A DNA stretch of 64,000 nt from an uncultured Acidimicrobiaceae bacterium (GTDB taxonomy: Bacteria; Actinomycetota; Acidimicrobiia; Acidimicrobiales; RAAP-2), in the NCBI GenBank assembly GCA_937975915.1, contig CALJTY010000042.1:62001-126000 (forward strand). The letters are read 5' to 3'. Each line of letters begins with the position of its first letter. The first letter of the stretch is position 1. The position numbers and the translations under genes are program-made. This document shows, in pieces, positions 17,626 to 25,765 of this stretch. Under the pieces are notes generated by a model. That model saw only the letters and a program-made list of their open reading frames with translations, was not told the DNA's origin and made no database searches.

Positions 17626-18087
17626 TTAAGGAAGTTCGCTGAGTGCTTGGCTGAGTGTGTTCCATGCAAGCACCGCACATTTGATTCGCACCGGGAACTT
17701 CACAACACCTTGCAGGGCTGCAAGCTCACCCAGAGCTCGAATGTCGACTTTGTCCGTCTCGTTGCCATCTTCGAGCGCTGCCTCATGACCAGTCATGAGG
17801 CCTTTGAACGTTCCGATGGTCTCTTGCACCTGCTCGAGTGATTTACCCTTTACTGCCGCACTCATAAGTGAAGACGATGATTGCGAGATTGAACAACCTT
17901 GACCAGTGATTTTGATGTCTTTTAAGACACCATCAGCAACGTCAATGTAGACAGTTATCTGGTCGCCACAAAGAGGATTAAATCCCTCGGTACACACTGC
18001 AGGCGGTGTTGGAAGTTCTCCACGGTTACGTGGTGAACGGTAGTGATCCATGATGATTTCTTTGTAAAGATCTTCAAGTCCAGCCAT
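17626..18087 (-). CDS. sufU: SufU sulfur-relay/scaffold protein
   Basis: A 153-residue IscU/SufU-type protein. The three conserved cysteines lie in FNPLCGD, GCSISQSSSS and RIKCAVLAW, with the SufU-type insertion between the second and third. SufU accepts persulfide from SufS through a zinc-bound Cys. It lies two bases downstream of sufS, forming sufC-sufS-sufU on this strand. Confidence 0.95.
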   Translation of the reverse strand: MAGLEDLYKEIIMDHYRSPRNRGELPTPPAVCTEGFNPLCGDQITVYIDVADGVLKDIKITGQGCSISQSSSSLMSAAVKGKSLEQVQETIGTFKGLMTGHEAALEDGNETDKVDIRALGELAALQGVVKFPVRIKCAVLAWNTLSQALSELP

Positions 18088-18089
18088 GG

Positions 18090-19325
18090 TTATCCAAACA
18101 TCCCAATGGCACTGTGCAGCGCTTCAATAAGGACGTCAGTGTCTTGAACCAATGAATACGGGCCATAAGAGATTCGTGCAGTTGAGTTGAGGCCAAAACG
18201 CTTCATCAGTGGCTTGGCGCAGTGATGTCCTGGTCGGACACAGACACCAAACTGGTCGAGCATTTGCGCCACATCGTGAGCATGGACGCCGTCAACATCA
18301 ATACTGATGACGCCACCACGATCAGTCATGTCTTTTGGTCCAATGACTCGAATGCGACCAGAGAATTCAAGTTCTAGGCGAGTAAGGGCGTCACCGGTGA
18401 GGTCGTGTTCGTGCTGCGCAATGTTCGCCATTCCGAGCCCCGTGAGGTATTTAACTGCGGCACCAAGACCAGCAGCTTCAACTATCGGGGGAGTGCCGGC
18501 TTCAAATCTGGTTGGTCCACTCGCCGGGGTGAAGCCTTCAACAGAAACGTCGGCGATCATTCCACCACCACCGAGGAAAGGTGGCATTGCACCAAGAATT
18601 TCTTTGCGTGTCCAGAACACACCAATGCCGGTTGGCCCGAGCATCTTGTGTGCAGAGAAACACATGAAGTCAACGTCTAAGTCTTGAACGTCAGTGATGC
18701 TGTGAGCAATTGACTGTGCGGCATCAACTGAAATGAGCGCACCATGTTTATGGGCAATAGCGCTGAGTTCTTTAATGGGGTTGATGGTGCCGAGCACATT
18801 TGACATCCCGGTTACAGAAAGTAGTTTGACGCCCTTCATAAGTTCATCAATGTTTGAAAGATCAAGGCGGAAGTCGTCCGTCACTGGAATGAAGCGGACT
18901 TCAAAACCGAGCATGTCACGGAGCTGAAACCATGGAACGATGTTGGCGTGATGTTCCATCTCGCTCAACAACACGGCGTCTCCAGGTTTTAGATTGACAC
19001 GGCCCCATGACCTGGCGAGCAGGTTGAACGATTCTGTGCAGTTCTTGGTGAAGACAATTTCCTCAGCTCCTCCAGGAGCATTTATAAATTTTGCAATTGC
19101 GAGTCGAGCGCCCTCATAGGCTTCGGTGGCCTCGCTGGCTGTTTGAAAAACTGAGCGGTGAACATTGGCGTGATGCAGTTCGTAGTGGCGAGACATCGCT
19201 TCAATAACGGCACGCGGAGGAAGTGACGTAGCGCCAGAGTCCAAGTACGTAATTGGATGGCCATTGATAACGCGAGTTAGTTGTGGGGTATCAGCCCTAA
19301 CTAGTGCAGCGTTAAAGCTGGTCAC
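18090..19325 (-). CDS. sufS: Cysteine desulfurase SufS
   Basis: A 411-residue PLP-dependent group II cysteine desulfurase, taking sulfur from L-cysteine for cluster assembly. The PLP lysine is in FSAHKMLGPTGIG, YLDSGATSLPP marks the N-terminus, and the persulfide Cys is in RPGHHCAKP. It overlaps sufC (second copy) by four bases and is followed by sufU two bases later, so the three are one operon. Confidence 0.95.
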   Translation of the reverse strand: MTSFNAALVRADTPQLTRVINGHPITYLDSGATSLPPRAVIEAMSRHYELHHANVHRSVFQTASEATEAYEGARLAIAKFINAPGGAEEIVFTKNCTESFNLLARSWGRVNLKPGDAVLLSEMEHHANIVPWFQLRDMLGFEVRFIPVTDDFRLDLSNIDELMKGVKLLSVTGMSNVLGTINPIKELSAIAHKHGALISVDAAQSIAHSITDVQDLDVDFMCFSAHKMLGPTGIGVFWTRKEILGAMPPFLGGGGMIADVSVEGFTPASGPTRFEAGTPPIVEAAGLGAAVKYLTGLGMANIAQHEHDLTGDALTRLELEFSGRIRVIGPKDMTDRGGVISIDVDGVHAHDVAQMLDQFGVCVRPGHHCAKPLMKRFGLNSTARISYGPYSLVQDTDVLIEALHSAIGMFG

Positions 19326-20080
19326 GCGCTGACCGGCCGCCAGGCGTCGTAACCTTCGACTTCAATTTTCTCGGCGAGCTCTGGGCCACCGGAATGAACA
19401 ATTTTTCCGTCAACAATGATGTGAACGCGGTCTGGCTTAATTTCTTCCAGAAGCTTTACGTAGTGCGTTACGACAACCGCACCCATAGTTGGGTTCTCTT
19501 CGCGGACAGTGCTAACTCCACGAGCCACAATTCGAAGTGCGTCGATGTCGAGACCGGAATCTGTTTCGTCGAGGAATGCAATAGTTGGCTCCAACAGTGC
19601 CATTTGGAGCACTTCGTTGCGCTTTCGTTCACCACCAGAAAAACCATCGTTGAGGTGTCGCTCAGCAAATGCTGGGTCCATGCCTAGGCGCTCCATCCAT
19701 TCCATGAGATCAAGTCGAACTTCGAGGACGCTCAACTCTTCGAGCCCCTTTCGCGCAGCGATTGCTTGGCGAAGAAATTGCACCACTGAAACGCCGCTAA
19801 TGGCTTCAGGGTATTGAAACGCAAGGAAGATTCCAGCGCGTGCACGCTCGTCTGGCGACCAAGTGGCGATGTCCTCGCCGTTCAGAAGAATCTGTCCTTC
19901 GGTGACGGTGTATCCAGGGTGTCCCATTACGACGCTCGCCAGCGTTGATTTGCCAGCACCGTTTGGACCCATGAGGGCGTGAACTTCTCCGGCGTTGACA
20001 ATGAGGTCGACGCCACGAAGGATTTGAGAATCCTCGGCTTCAACGTGGAGATTTTTGAGTTCTAAGAGGGGTGCAGGCAC
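19322..20080 (-). CDS. sufC: SufC ATPase, second copy
   Basis: A 252-residue ABC ATPase with the canonical SufC features: Walker A GPNGAGKST, Q-loop AFQYPEAISGV, signature FSGGERKRNE, Walker B FLDETDSGLDID and the switch His in VVTHYVKLL. It heads the operon with sufS and sufU. Its sequence is closer to the family norm than the copy after sufD. Whether each copy serves a separate complex, or one replaces the other, cannot be told from sequence. Confidence 0.94.
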   Translation of the reverse strand: MPAPLLELKNLHVEAEDSQILRGVDLIVNAGEVHALMGPNGAGKSTLASVVMGHPGYTVTEGQILLNGEDIATWSPDERARAGIFLAFQYPEAISGVSVVQFLRQAIAARKGLEELSVLEVRLDLMEWMERLGMDPAFAERHLNDGFSGGERKRNEVLQMALLEPTIAFLDETDSGLDIDALRIVARGVSTVREENPTMGAVVVTHYVKLLEEIKPDRVHIIVDGKIVHSGGPELAEKIEVEGYDAWRPVSA

Positions 20081-20122
20081 ATAGAGAGCCTACCGGTGAT
20101 ATTGAGCCCTTAGCCCAAATAT

Positions 20123-20737
20123 TTACCAGCCGCGCTCTATCCATTCCGCCAAATGTGGACGCTCAGTTCCAATGGTGGAACTGTCACCGTGGCCCGGCCA
20201 GAAGATGGTCTCATCGCCAAATTGTGCGTAGAGCTTTTCCAGTGAGGTAATGATCGTGGTGAAGTCGCCACCTTCGAAGGTTGCGTTTCCGGGACCACCA
20301 GGAAACAACGTGTCACCGGTGAAGAGCAGTGGTGTTGAGAGTAATGAAAAACAAGTGCTCCCTGGAGTGTGTCCCGGAGTGTGGTGTGCGAGAAGACGGA
20401 GAGATCCACACGAGATCAAGTCGCCATCTTTAATAGTGTCGTCATAACTCGAAAGCATGGCTGCATCGCCAGCTCCGACCAGGACTGGAATCTCAGCGGC
20501 GCGGAATTCTTCGACGGCACCAATGTGGTCCCAGTGGCCATGGGTGGTCAAGACCTTTTTGACCTGGAAAGCACTGGCTGCTTCCAGGAGCAGTTCGGCC
20601 TCATTTGCAGCATCAATAAGGATGGACTGGCCACTTTGGCGACAAGTAATGATGAATACGTTGTTGGAGAGAGGCCCCACCACCAGGCGGCGAATCTCAG
20701 CAATTTCACTGGTCCACAGAAGTTCAACCTTTTCCAC
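20123..20737 (-). CDS. MBL-fold hydrolase, glyoxalase II-like
   Basis: A 204-residue metallo-beta-lactamase-fold protein. THGHWDHIGAVEEF supplies the two-metal site (HxHxDH pattern), HTPGHTPGSTCF and FTGDTLFPGG the later His and Asp, and FWPGHGDSS the last His. This set is typical of glyoxalase II and related thioester hydrolases. No glyoxalase I is adjacent. Substrate uncertain. Confidence 0.85.
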   Translation of the reverse strand: MEKVELLWTSEIAEIRRLVVGPLSNNVFIITCRQSGQSILIDAANEAELLLEAASAFQVKKVLTTHGHWDHIGAVEEFRAAEIPVLVGAGDAAMLSSYDDTIKDGDLISCGSLRLLAHHTPGHTPGSTCFSLLSTPLLFTGDTLFPGGPGNATFEGGDFTTIITSLEKLYAQFGDETIFWPGHGDSSTIGTERPHLAEWIERGW

Positions 20738-20829
20738 CTCCCAAGACTGCCACCTTTCGCGGGGGGTGTCAGTTTTTGGCTAATGTCACATAGGGCCGGG
20801 CTACTCACCGGTAAGGGAAAAAGGACATC

Positions 20830-21945
20830 ATGAATTTCGGATTCAGCGAAGAACAAGACGAACTACGCAAGATGGTGAAGCGCTTCTTAGAAGAGAAGTC
20901 ACCAGAGACAGAAGTACGCCGCGTGATGGCGACTGATGAAGGGTACGACCCAGCAGTCTGGTCATTGATGGCGAACGAACTCGCACTACAAGGTCTTGGC
21001 ATCCCAGAAGAATTTGGCGGCCAGGGTTACGGACCTGTTGAGCTCTATGTTGTCTTCGAAGAGATGGGTGCAGCACTTCTTTGCTCTCCATACTTCTCAA
21101 CTGTTGCTCTTGCATCAAACGCACTTCTCCAAGTTGGAACTGATGCCAACAAGAAGGCGTACCTCCCAGGAATTGCATCTGGCGAAACAATCGCAACTGT
21201 TGCACTCACTGACGAAGCTGGCGACTGGGATCTTTCAAAGATCAAAGCCACAGCAACTGGTTCAGGCGACTCATTCAAGGTGAGCGGAACATTTAGCTAC
21301 GTAACTGACGCCAACACTGCGTCACTCATCTTGGTTCCAGCACAAACTTCTAAGGGTCTTTCACTCTTCGCTGTTGCTGGCGACGCTGCTGGTGTTACAC
21401 GCACACAACTTGCAACAATGGACCAGACTCGTAAGCAGTCAAAGGTTGAACTTAAGGACGCCGCTGGTGTTCTTATTGGAACTGAAGACGGAGCTCTTGC
21501 TGGTCTTCAGACGACACTTCAGATCGCTGCATCAGCACTCGCTGCTGAGCAAGTTGGTGGTGCACAGCGTGTTCTAACTAACGCAGTTGAGTACGCGAAG
21601 CAGCGTGTTCAGTTCGGTCGTCCAATTGGTTCATTCCAGGCAATCAAGCACAAGTGTGCTGACATGCTCCTCGACGTTGAATCTGCAAAGTCAGCTGCGT
21701 ACTACGCAGCATGGGCTTCACAAGAGTTGAGCGACGAGTTGCCAATTGCTGCAAGTCTCGCGAAGTCTTTCTGCTCAGAGGCGTACTTCCACTGTGCTGC
21801 AGAGAACATTCAGATTCACGGTGGAATTGGATTCACATGGGAGCACCACGCTCACCTGTACTTCAAGCGTGCCAAGAGTTCTGAATTGTTCCTCGGTGAG
21901 CCTTCATACCACCGCGAACTTCTAGCTACTCGCCTAGGAATCTAA
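20830..21945 (+). CDS. Acyl-CoA dehydrogenase
   Basis: A 371-residue FAD enzyme of fatty-acid or steroid side-chain oxidation. MNFGFSEEQDELRKMVKRFLEE starts the helical domain, IPEEFGGQGYGPVE and VALTDEAGDWD the middle, and YAKQRVQFGRPIGSFQAIKHKCADM the FAD-binding C-terminal domain. The segment IHGGIGFTWEHHAHLYFKRAKS is typical of actinobacterial FadE subunits, some of which act as heteromeric pairs; no partner is next to it. AAAGGA is well placed before ATG. The alpha/beta-hydrolase-like gene follows after four bases. Confidence 0.92.
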   Translation: MNFGFSEEQDELRKMVKRFLEEKSPETEVRRVMATDEGYDPAVWSLMANELALQGLGIPEEFGGQGYGPVELYVVFEEMGAALLCSPYFSTVALASNALLQVGTDANKKAYLPGIASGETIATVALTDEAGDWDLSKIKATATGSGDSFKVSGTFSYVTDANTASLILVPAQTSKGLSLFAVAGDAAGVTRTQLATMDQTRKQSKVELKDAAGVLIGTEDGALAGLQTTLQIAASALAAEQVGGAQRVLTNAVEYAKQRVQFGRPIGSFQAIKHKCADMLLDVESAKSAAYYAAWASQELSDELPIAASLAKSFCSEAYFHCAAENIQIHGGIGFTWEHHAHLYFKRAKSSELFLGEPSYHRELLATRLGI

Positions 21946-21949
21946 TTAG

Positions 21950-22693
21950 GTGCTCGATCACGAGCAGCTAATTAGTGGTACTTCTCACTTAGAACTCCGT
22001 ATTGCTACGGGCTCTTCGACGGCTTCGTCAGGTCACATCCTTATCTTGATGCACGGCCTTCCGCGCACCATGGGCATGGGTCGACAAGCGGCGGGCCTTC
22101 TTCCAGAGCTCGCTGAGCACTTAGCGAATGAATCCGGCTGGACCGTCGCGACGGGGACGCTCTCTGGTGTTGGCACTAGCACTGGAACCTTCAGCGCTTC
22201 ACAGTGGAAACAAGACATCACCACTGTTGTTGAGCGCATGAGTAAAGAGAAGCAACGTATTTCACTTGCGGGCTTCGGGTTCGGGGGAGCACTGGCACTG
22301 AATATGGCGGCAAATGACGAACGCATTCAAGGTGTGGCCACATTTGCGGCTCCTGCACACCTGCCCCATTGGAGTGGATCGGCTGAAGAACTGCATCGAG
22401 GCATAAAAATCGCTGGAGTGGTGAGTGACGCAGTTGCACTGCAATCAGTGCAAGACCTTTATGACGACGTGATGTCTGTTGATCCACTCGGATCAGTAGC
22501 AAAAATTCCTCCACGTCGACTTCTTATTGGTCATGGTTCCGATGACATAGAAGTGCCTACTCAAGATGCGAGAGACCTCGTTGATGCAGCACAGCAACAT
22601 GCAGAACTTCGAATCATTCAAGGAGCTGGCCACCAAATGCGAGCTGATCCTCGGATGGTTGCAACGTTGCTCGGTTGGTTAGACCGCCACTAA
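21950..22693 (+). CDS. Alpha/beta-hydrolase-fold protein lacking the nucleophile serine
   Basis: A 247-residue alpha/beta-hydrolase-fold protein starting with GTG four bases after the acyl-CoA dehydrogenase gene. ILMHGLPRTMG gives the oxyanion His-Gly, GSDDIEVP the likely acid Asp, and GAGHQMRADP the His. The nucleophile elbow, normally G-x-S-x-G, reads G-F-G-F-G at residues 108-112, so Gly110 (codon GGG at 22277-22279) replaces the Ser. It may be non-catalytic, an acyl-CoA or ester binder, or act by another route. The stop overlaps thiE in a shared CTAA. Confidence 0.82.
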   Translation: MLDHEQLISGTSHLELRIATGSSTASSGHILILMHGLPRTMGMGRQAAGLLPELAEHLANESGWTVATGTLSGVGTSTGTFSASQWKQDITTVVERMSKEKQRISLAGFGFGGALALNMAANDERIQGVATFAAPAHLPHWSGSAEELHRGIKIAGVVSDAVALQSVQDLYDDVMSVDPLGSVAKIPPRRLLIGHGSDDIEVPTQDARDLVDAAQQHAELRIIQGAGHQMRADPRMVATLLGWLDRH

Positions 22694-23316
22694 GAGCCGA
22701 AGGCTCTGGTGAGCTCTTCTGTGATTTGATGAGCCACTGCTTCGGGGTCCGTTGCCTCCGTGAGCGCTCTCACCACTACAAAGTGATTAAGTCCAGCGGC
22801 CGCTAAATCAAACACGTTGCCGGCATCGACACCACCTGTAATAAAAACTGGACGATCACTGCGCGCTTGGCACTGAAGCGCATACGCAATACCCGTTGCT
22901 TCACGACCTGGCTTGGTGGGCGTTGCGACAATTGGACCAGCACTTAAGTACGTGGCATCAGTTGTTAATGCCTGCGTGAATTCGCTTTCAGCATGCGTTG
23001 AAAGACCAATAATTGCGTCTGGTCCAAGAAGCTGGCGACAATGCTCAACACTTACGTCATCTTGTCCAACATGGACACCATCGGCGCCAACTTCAAGGGC
23101 GAGTTCTGGCGAATCGTTCATAATGAATGGAACACCGTAGTCACGACAAATTGGGATCATTAGTTCTGCAGTTTTTCTTCGAACGTCGTCATCGAGGTTT
23201 TTTTCTCGCAGTTGCACAATGCCAACGCCACCTCGAAGAACTGCAGGCAAAAACTTTGACATATCGTCACGGTGAGGAACGCAGAGGTATAAACGGCGAG
23301 AAGTTAGCTCTGTCAT
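22690..23316 (-). CDS. thiE: Thiamine-phosphate synthase
   Basis: A 208-residue TIM-barrel enzyme joining HMP-pyrophosphate and thiazole phosphate. GVGIVQLREKNLDD, GVHVGQDDVSVEHCR, IGLSTH and TPTKPGR are the expected substrate and pyrophosphate-binding motifs, with VFITGGVDAGNV near the C-terminus. AAGGTG precedes the ATG. The upstream gap is only 63 bases, too short for a complete TPP riboswitch plus promoter, so regulation through that route is not seen here. Confidence 0.93.
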   Translation of the reverse strand: MTELTSRRLYLCVPHRDDMSKFLPAVLRGGVGIVQLREKNLDDDVRRKTAELMIPICRDYGVPFIMNDSPELALEVGADGVHVGQDDVSVEHCRQLLGPDAIIGLSTHAESEFTQALTTDATYLSAGPIVATPTKPGREATGIAYALQCQARSDRPVFITGGVDAGNVFDLAAAGLNHFVVVRALTEATDPEAVAHQITEELTRAFGS

Positions 23317-23379
23317 CTATGACACCTTAGAAGGAATGCTTGGCATACTTGTGCGCTGAATGTAGGGCAGAATAGAGGC

Positions 23380-23838
23380 ATGCAGATTCCCGCCAAAGCC
23401 GACTACGCAATCAGAGCGTTGCTTACTCTTGCGGCGAGTGATGACTCAATTAGTGCTGAGCACTTGGCAGAAGAACAGGGTCTGCCGGCAAAATTTCTAG
23501 GGGCAATTCTTTCTGACCTGCGCCGCGGAGGAATGGTGACAAGTCAGCGTGGACCAGAAGGTGGATTCAAACTGGCACGCGATCCTGATCAAATCATGAT
23601 TGCGGACATCCTTCGCGTTGTATCTGGGCCAATGGCCGGTGTTCGTGGAATGCGCCCTGAGACGCTTGAGTACGGCGGGGAAGCAACTCACCTCCGTGAC
23701 GTTTGGGTGGCTGTTCGTGCATCGCTTCGTGAAGTACTCGAGCACGTCACTCTTGGACAAGTACTTCGTGGCGAACTCCCAGCAGCGGTTACTCGCTTCA
23801 CGGACGACCCAGATGCGTGGATTACTCGAGTCATATGA
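23380..23838 (+). CDS. Rrf2-family transcriptional regulator without Fe-S cysteines
   Basis: A 152-residue winged-helix regulator. The N-terminus MQIPAKADYAIRALLTLA and the wing RGPEGGFKLARDPDQI are typical of Rrf2 proteins such as IscR, NsrR and RsrR. There is no cysteine in the whole protein, so a cluster cannot be held by the usual three-Cys set; it would sense something else or act constitutively. Being about 3 kb from the suf genes, it is a conceivable but untested suf regulator. The TGA overlaps the RNase HI start as ATGA. Confidence 0.88.
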   Translation: MQIPAKADYAIRALLTLAASDDSISAEHLAEEQGLPAKFLGAILSDLRRGGMVTSQRGPEGGFKLARDPDQIMIADILRVVSGPMAGVRGMRPETLEYGGEATHLRDVWVAVRASLREVLEHVTLGQVLRGELPAAVTRFTDDPDAWITRVI

Positions 23839-24272
23839 AAACAATTCACACCGACGGCGCGTGCCGTGGGAACCCAGGGCCTGGCGGATGGGCGTGGGCT
23901 AGCGGCAAAGACGAATATGCAAGTGGCCACCATGAACACACCACGAATCAGCGTATGGAAGTACTCGCGGTTATTGAAGCCCTCAAGTCAAATGATGAGC
24001 AAGAAATAGAGATCGTTTCAGACTCCACGTACGTTGTTAAATGCTTCAATGACAAGTGGCACGTTGGCTGGTACCGACGAAACTGGAAAAACTCCCAGGG
24101 CCAACCTGTAGCTAATCGCGACCTCTGGGAAGAGCTCTTTGCTCTAGTCCTGGAGAGTGACCGCAAAATCAGATTTACGTGGGTAAAAGGCCACTCTGGG
24201 GACCTTATGAATGATTTCTGTGACGTGCTCGCCACCGAAGCCGCAGACCGGCAAATGGGTAGTCAGTCGTAG
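23835..24272 (+). CDS. rnhA: Ribonuclease HI
   Basis: A 145-residue RNase HI that cleaves RNA in RNA-DNA hybrids. Metal-binding acids appear in order: Asp in HTDGACRGNPGPGGW, Glu in NQRMEVLAV, Asp in IVSDSTYVV and Asp near the C-terminus in MNDFCDVLA, with the His in KGHSGD. The basic protrusion region WHVGWYRRNWKNSQG resembles the E. coli enzyme. ATG 23835 is taken because it overlaps the Rrf2 stop by four bases; an upstream GTG would overlap more. Confidence 0.95.
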   Translation: MKTIHTDGACRGNPGPGGWAWASGKDEYASGHHEHTTNQRMEVLAVIEALKSNDEQEIEIVSDSTYVVKCFNDKWHVGWYRRNWKNSQGQPVANRDLWEELFALVLESDRKIRFTWVKGHSGDLMNDFCDVLATEAADRQMGSQS

Positions 24273-24294
24273 GCTTTTGCCCGGCCAGAAGCCT
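24271..24294 (+). terminator. Possible hairpin after rnhA, without a U tract
   Basis: AGGCTT (24271-24276) pairs with AAGCCT (24289-24294) around a 12-base loop immediately after the rnhA stop. No run of T follows, so this is at most a weak or Rho-assisted signal. The rest of the 80-base gap before lpd holds a C/G-rich stretch and TTAGGA, the likely ribosome binding site. Confidence 0.25.
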
Positions 24295-24352
24295 GGCTAA
24301 TGCATTAGGATTTCACCCCGGGGGGCTTTCGTCTAGCGAGTTAGGAATTGTC

Positions 24353-25765
24353 GTGACAAACGAGGTCCAAGAGTTCGATGTAGTGGTTATTGGTGGTGGC
24401 CCAGGTGGCTACGCCGCCGCTCTTTATGGTGCAGCAGCGGGTCTCAACGTTGCTGTAATTGAACGCGACAAAGTTGGAGGCACATGCCTTCACCGCGGTT
24501 GTGTTCCCGCAAAAGAATTCCTCGAAACCGCACACGTACGACGCACTCTCGCACACTCGAGTGATTTTGGAATCACAACAGGTGACGTAAAGGTTGACTT
24601 TGCAGTTAGCCAAGCTCGAAAGAACGAAGTTGTAGACCGACTCTTTAAGGGAGTATCTGGGCTTCTTAAGGGCCGAAAGGTCACCGTCTTTGAAGGAACT
24701 GGTCGACTCGACAAGGGCCTGAAGGCAACTGTTGTTGACGGAGCAGATGCCGGCAAGGTAATTCAAGGCAAGAACATCATCCTGGCTGCTGGTTCAGTTC
24801 CACGAACAATTCCTGGTTTCGACATTGACGGAAAAATTATTGTCACCTCTGACGAGTTCCTTAGCCTCACAACTCTTCCAAAGACCGCTGCCGTAATTGG
24901 TGGGGGAGCAATTGGTTGTGAGTTCGCTTCAATGCTGAGCGACATGGGTTCTGAAGTAACAATTCTTGAAGGACTCCCGACAATTCTTCCGCTTTGTGAC
25001 GTAGAAGTTGTTAAGTCTGTGGACCGCGCCTTTAAGAAGCGTGGCATCAAAATTCAGGCCGGCGTGAAGATCACTGGTCACACACCAAACGCAAATGGAA
25101 CCACCGTGAGTGTTGAAGGTGGCGAAAACATTGACGTTGAGATGGTGGTTGTTTCGGTGGGACGTCGCCCACGCACAGAAGGACTGCTCGGTGACGACAC
25201 GGGCGTAGTTATTAGCGAGCGAGGATTCGTAGATATCGACAGCTACATGCGCACGGGTGCTGCAAATGTCTTTGCAGTAGGTGACGTTGTCGCAACTGCT
25301 CAACTCGCACACGTCGCATTCGCTGAAGCAATCGTTGCAGTAAAGACAATTCTTGGTGAGCAAGTTCTGCCTGTTGACTACGACCGAGTGCCATGGGCTA
25401 TTTACTCAAACCCTGAAGTTGCTTTCTGTGGTCTCACTGAAGAAGCCGCCAAAGCTAAGGGCTATGACGTTGTAGTTAAGAAGGACCCATTCGCTGGCAA
25501 CAGCCGTGCACAGATCATTGGTGAAACTGACGGAATGGTGAAGATCATTGCTGAAAAGCGATCTGACGGCACAGCTGGTCAAATCCTCGGTGTTCACATG
25601 TCTGGCCCTTGGGTCACTGAACAACTTGGCGCTGGCTACTTTGCTGTTAACTGGGAAGCAACTGTTGAAGAAGCAGCGGCTCTCATTCAACCCCACCCAT
25701 CACTTTCCGAGACGTTTGGAGAAACACTCCTAGCGCTCGCTGGACGAGGACTTCACGTTGGCTAA
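24353..25765 (+). CDS. lpdA: Dihydrolipoyl dehydrogenase (E3)
   Basis: A 470-residue FAD disulfide reductase. GGGPGGYAAALYGA is the FAD fold, GGTCLHRGCVPAK holds the redox disulfide, AVIGGGAIGCEFASMLSD the NAD fold, and IQPHPSLSETFGE the C-terminal His-Glu pair. It reoxidises the dihydrolipoyl group on E2. GTG start with TTAGGA upstream. The end overlaps the E2 start by eight bases; the LipBA fusion follows, so enzyme and cofactor machinery are in one operon. Confidence 0.96.
   Translation: MTNEVQEFDVVVIGGGPGGYAAALYGAAAGLNVAVIERDKVGGTCLHRGCVPAKEFLETAHVRRTLAHSSDFGITTGDVKVDFAVSQARKNEVVDRLFKGVSGLLKGRKVTVFEGTGRLDKGLKATVVDGADAGKVIQGKNIILAAGSVPRTIPGFDIDGKIIVTSDEFLSLTTLPKTAAVIGGGAIGCEFASMLSDMGSEVTILEGLPTILPLCDVEVVKSVDRAFKKRGIKIQAGVKITGHTPNANGTTVSVEGGENIDVEMVVVSVGRRPRTEGLLGDDTGVVISERGFVDIDSYMRTGAANVFAVGDVVATAQLAHVAFAEAIVAVKTILGEQVLPVDYDRVPWAIYSNPEVAFCGLTEEAAKAKGYDVVVKKDPFAGNSRAQIIGETDGMVKIIAEKRSDGTAGQILGVHMSGPWVTEQLGAGYFAVNWEATVEEAAALIQPHPSLSETFGETLLALAGRGLHVG

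Noticed and set aside
23317..23379. TPP riboswitch upstream of thiE
   Set aside because: Only 63 bases separate thiE from the Rrf2 gene and no THI-box motif is visible.
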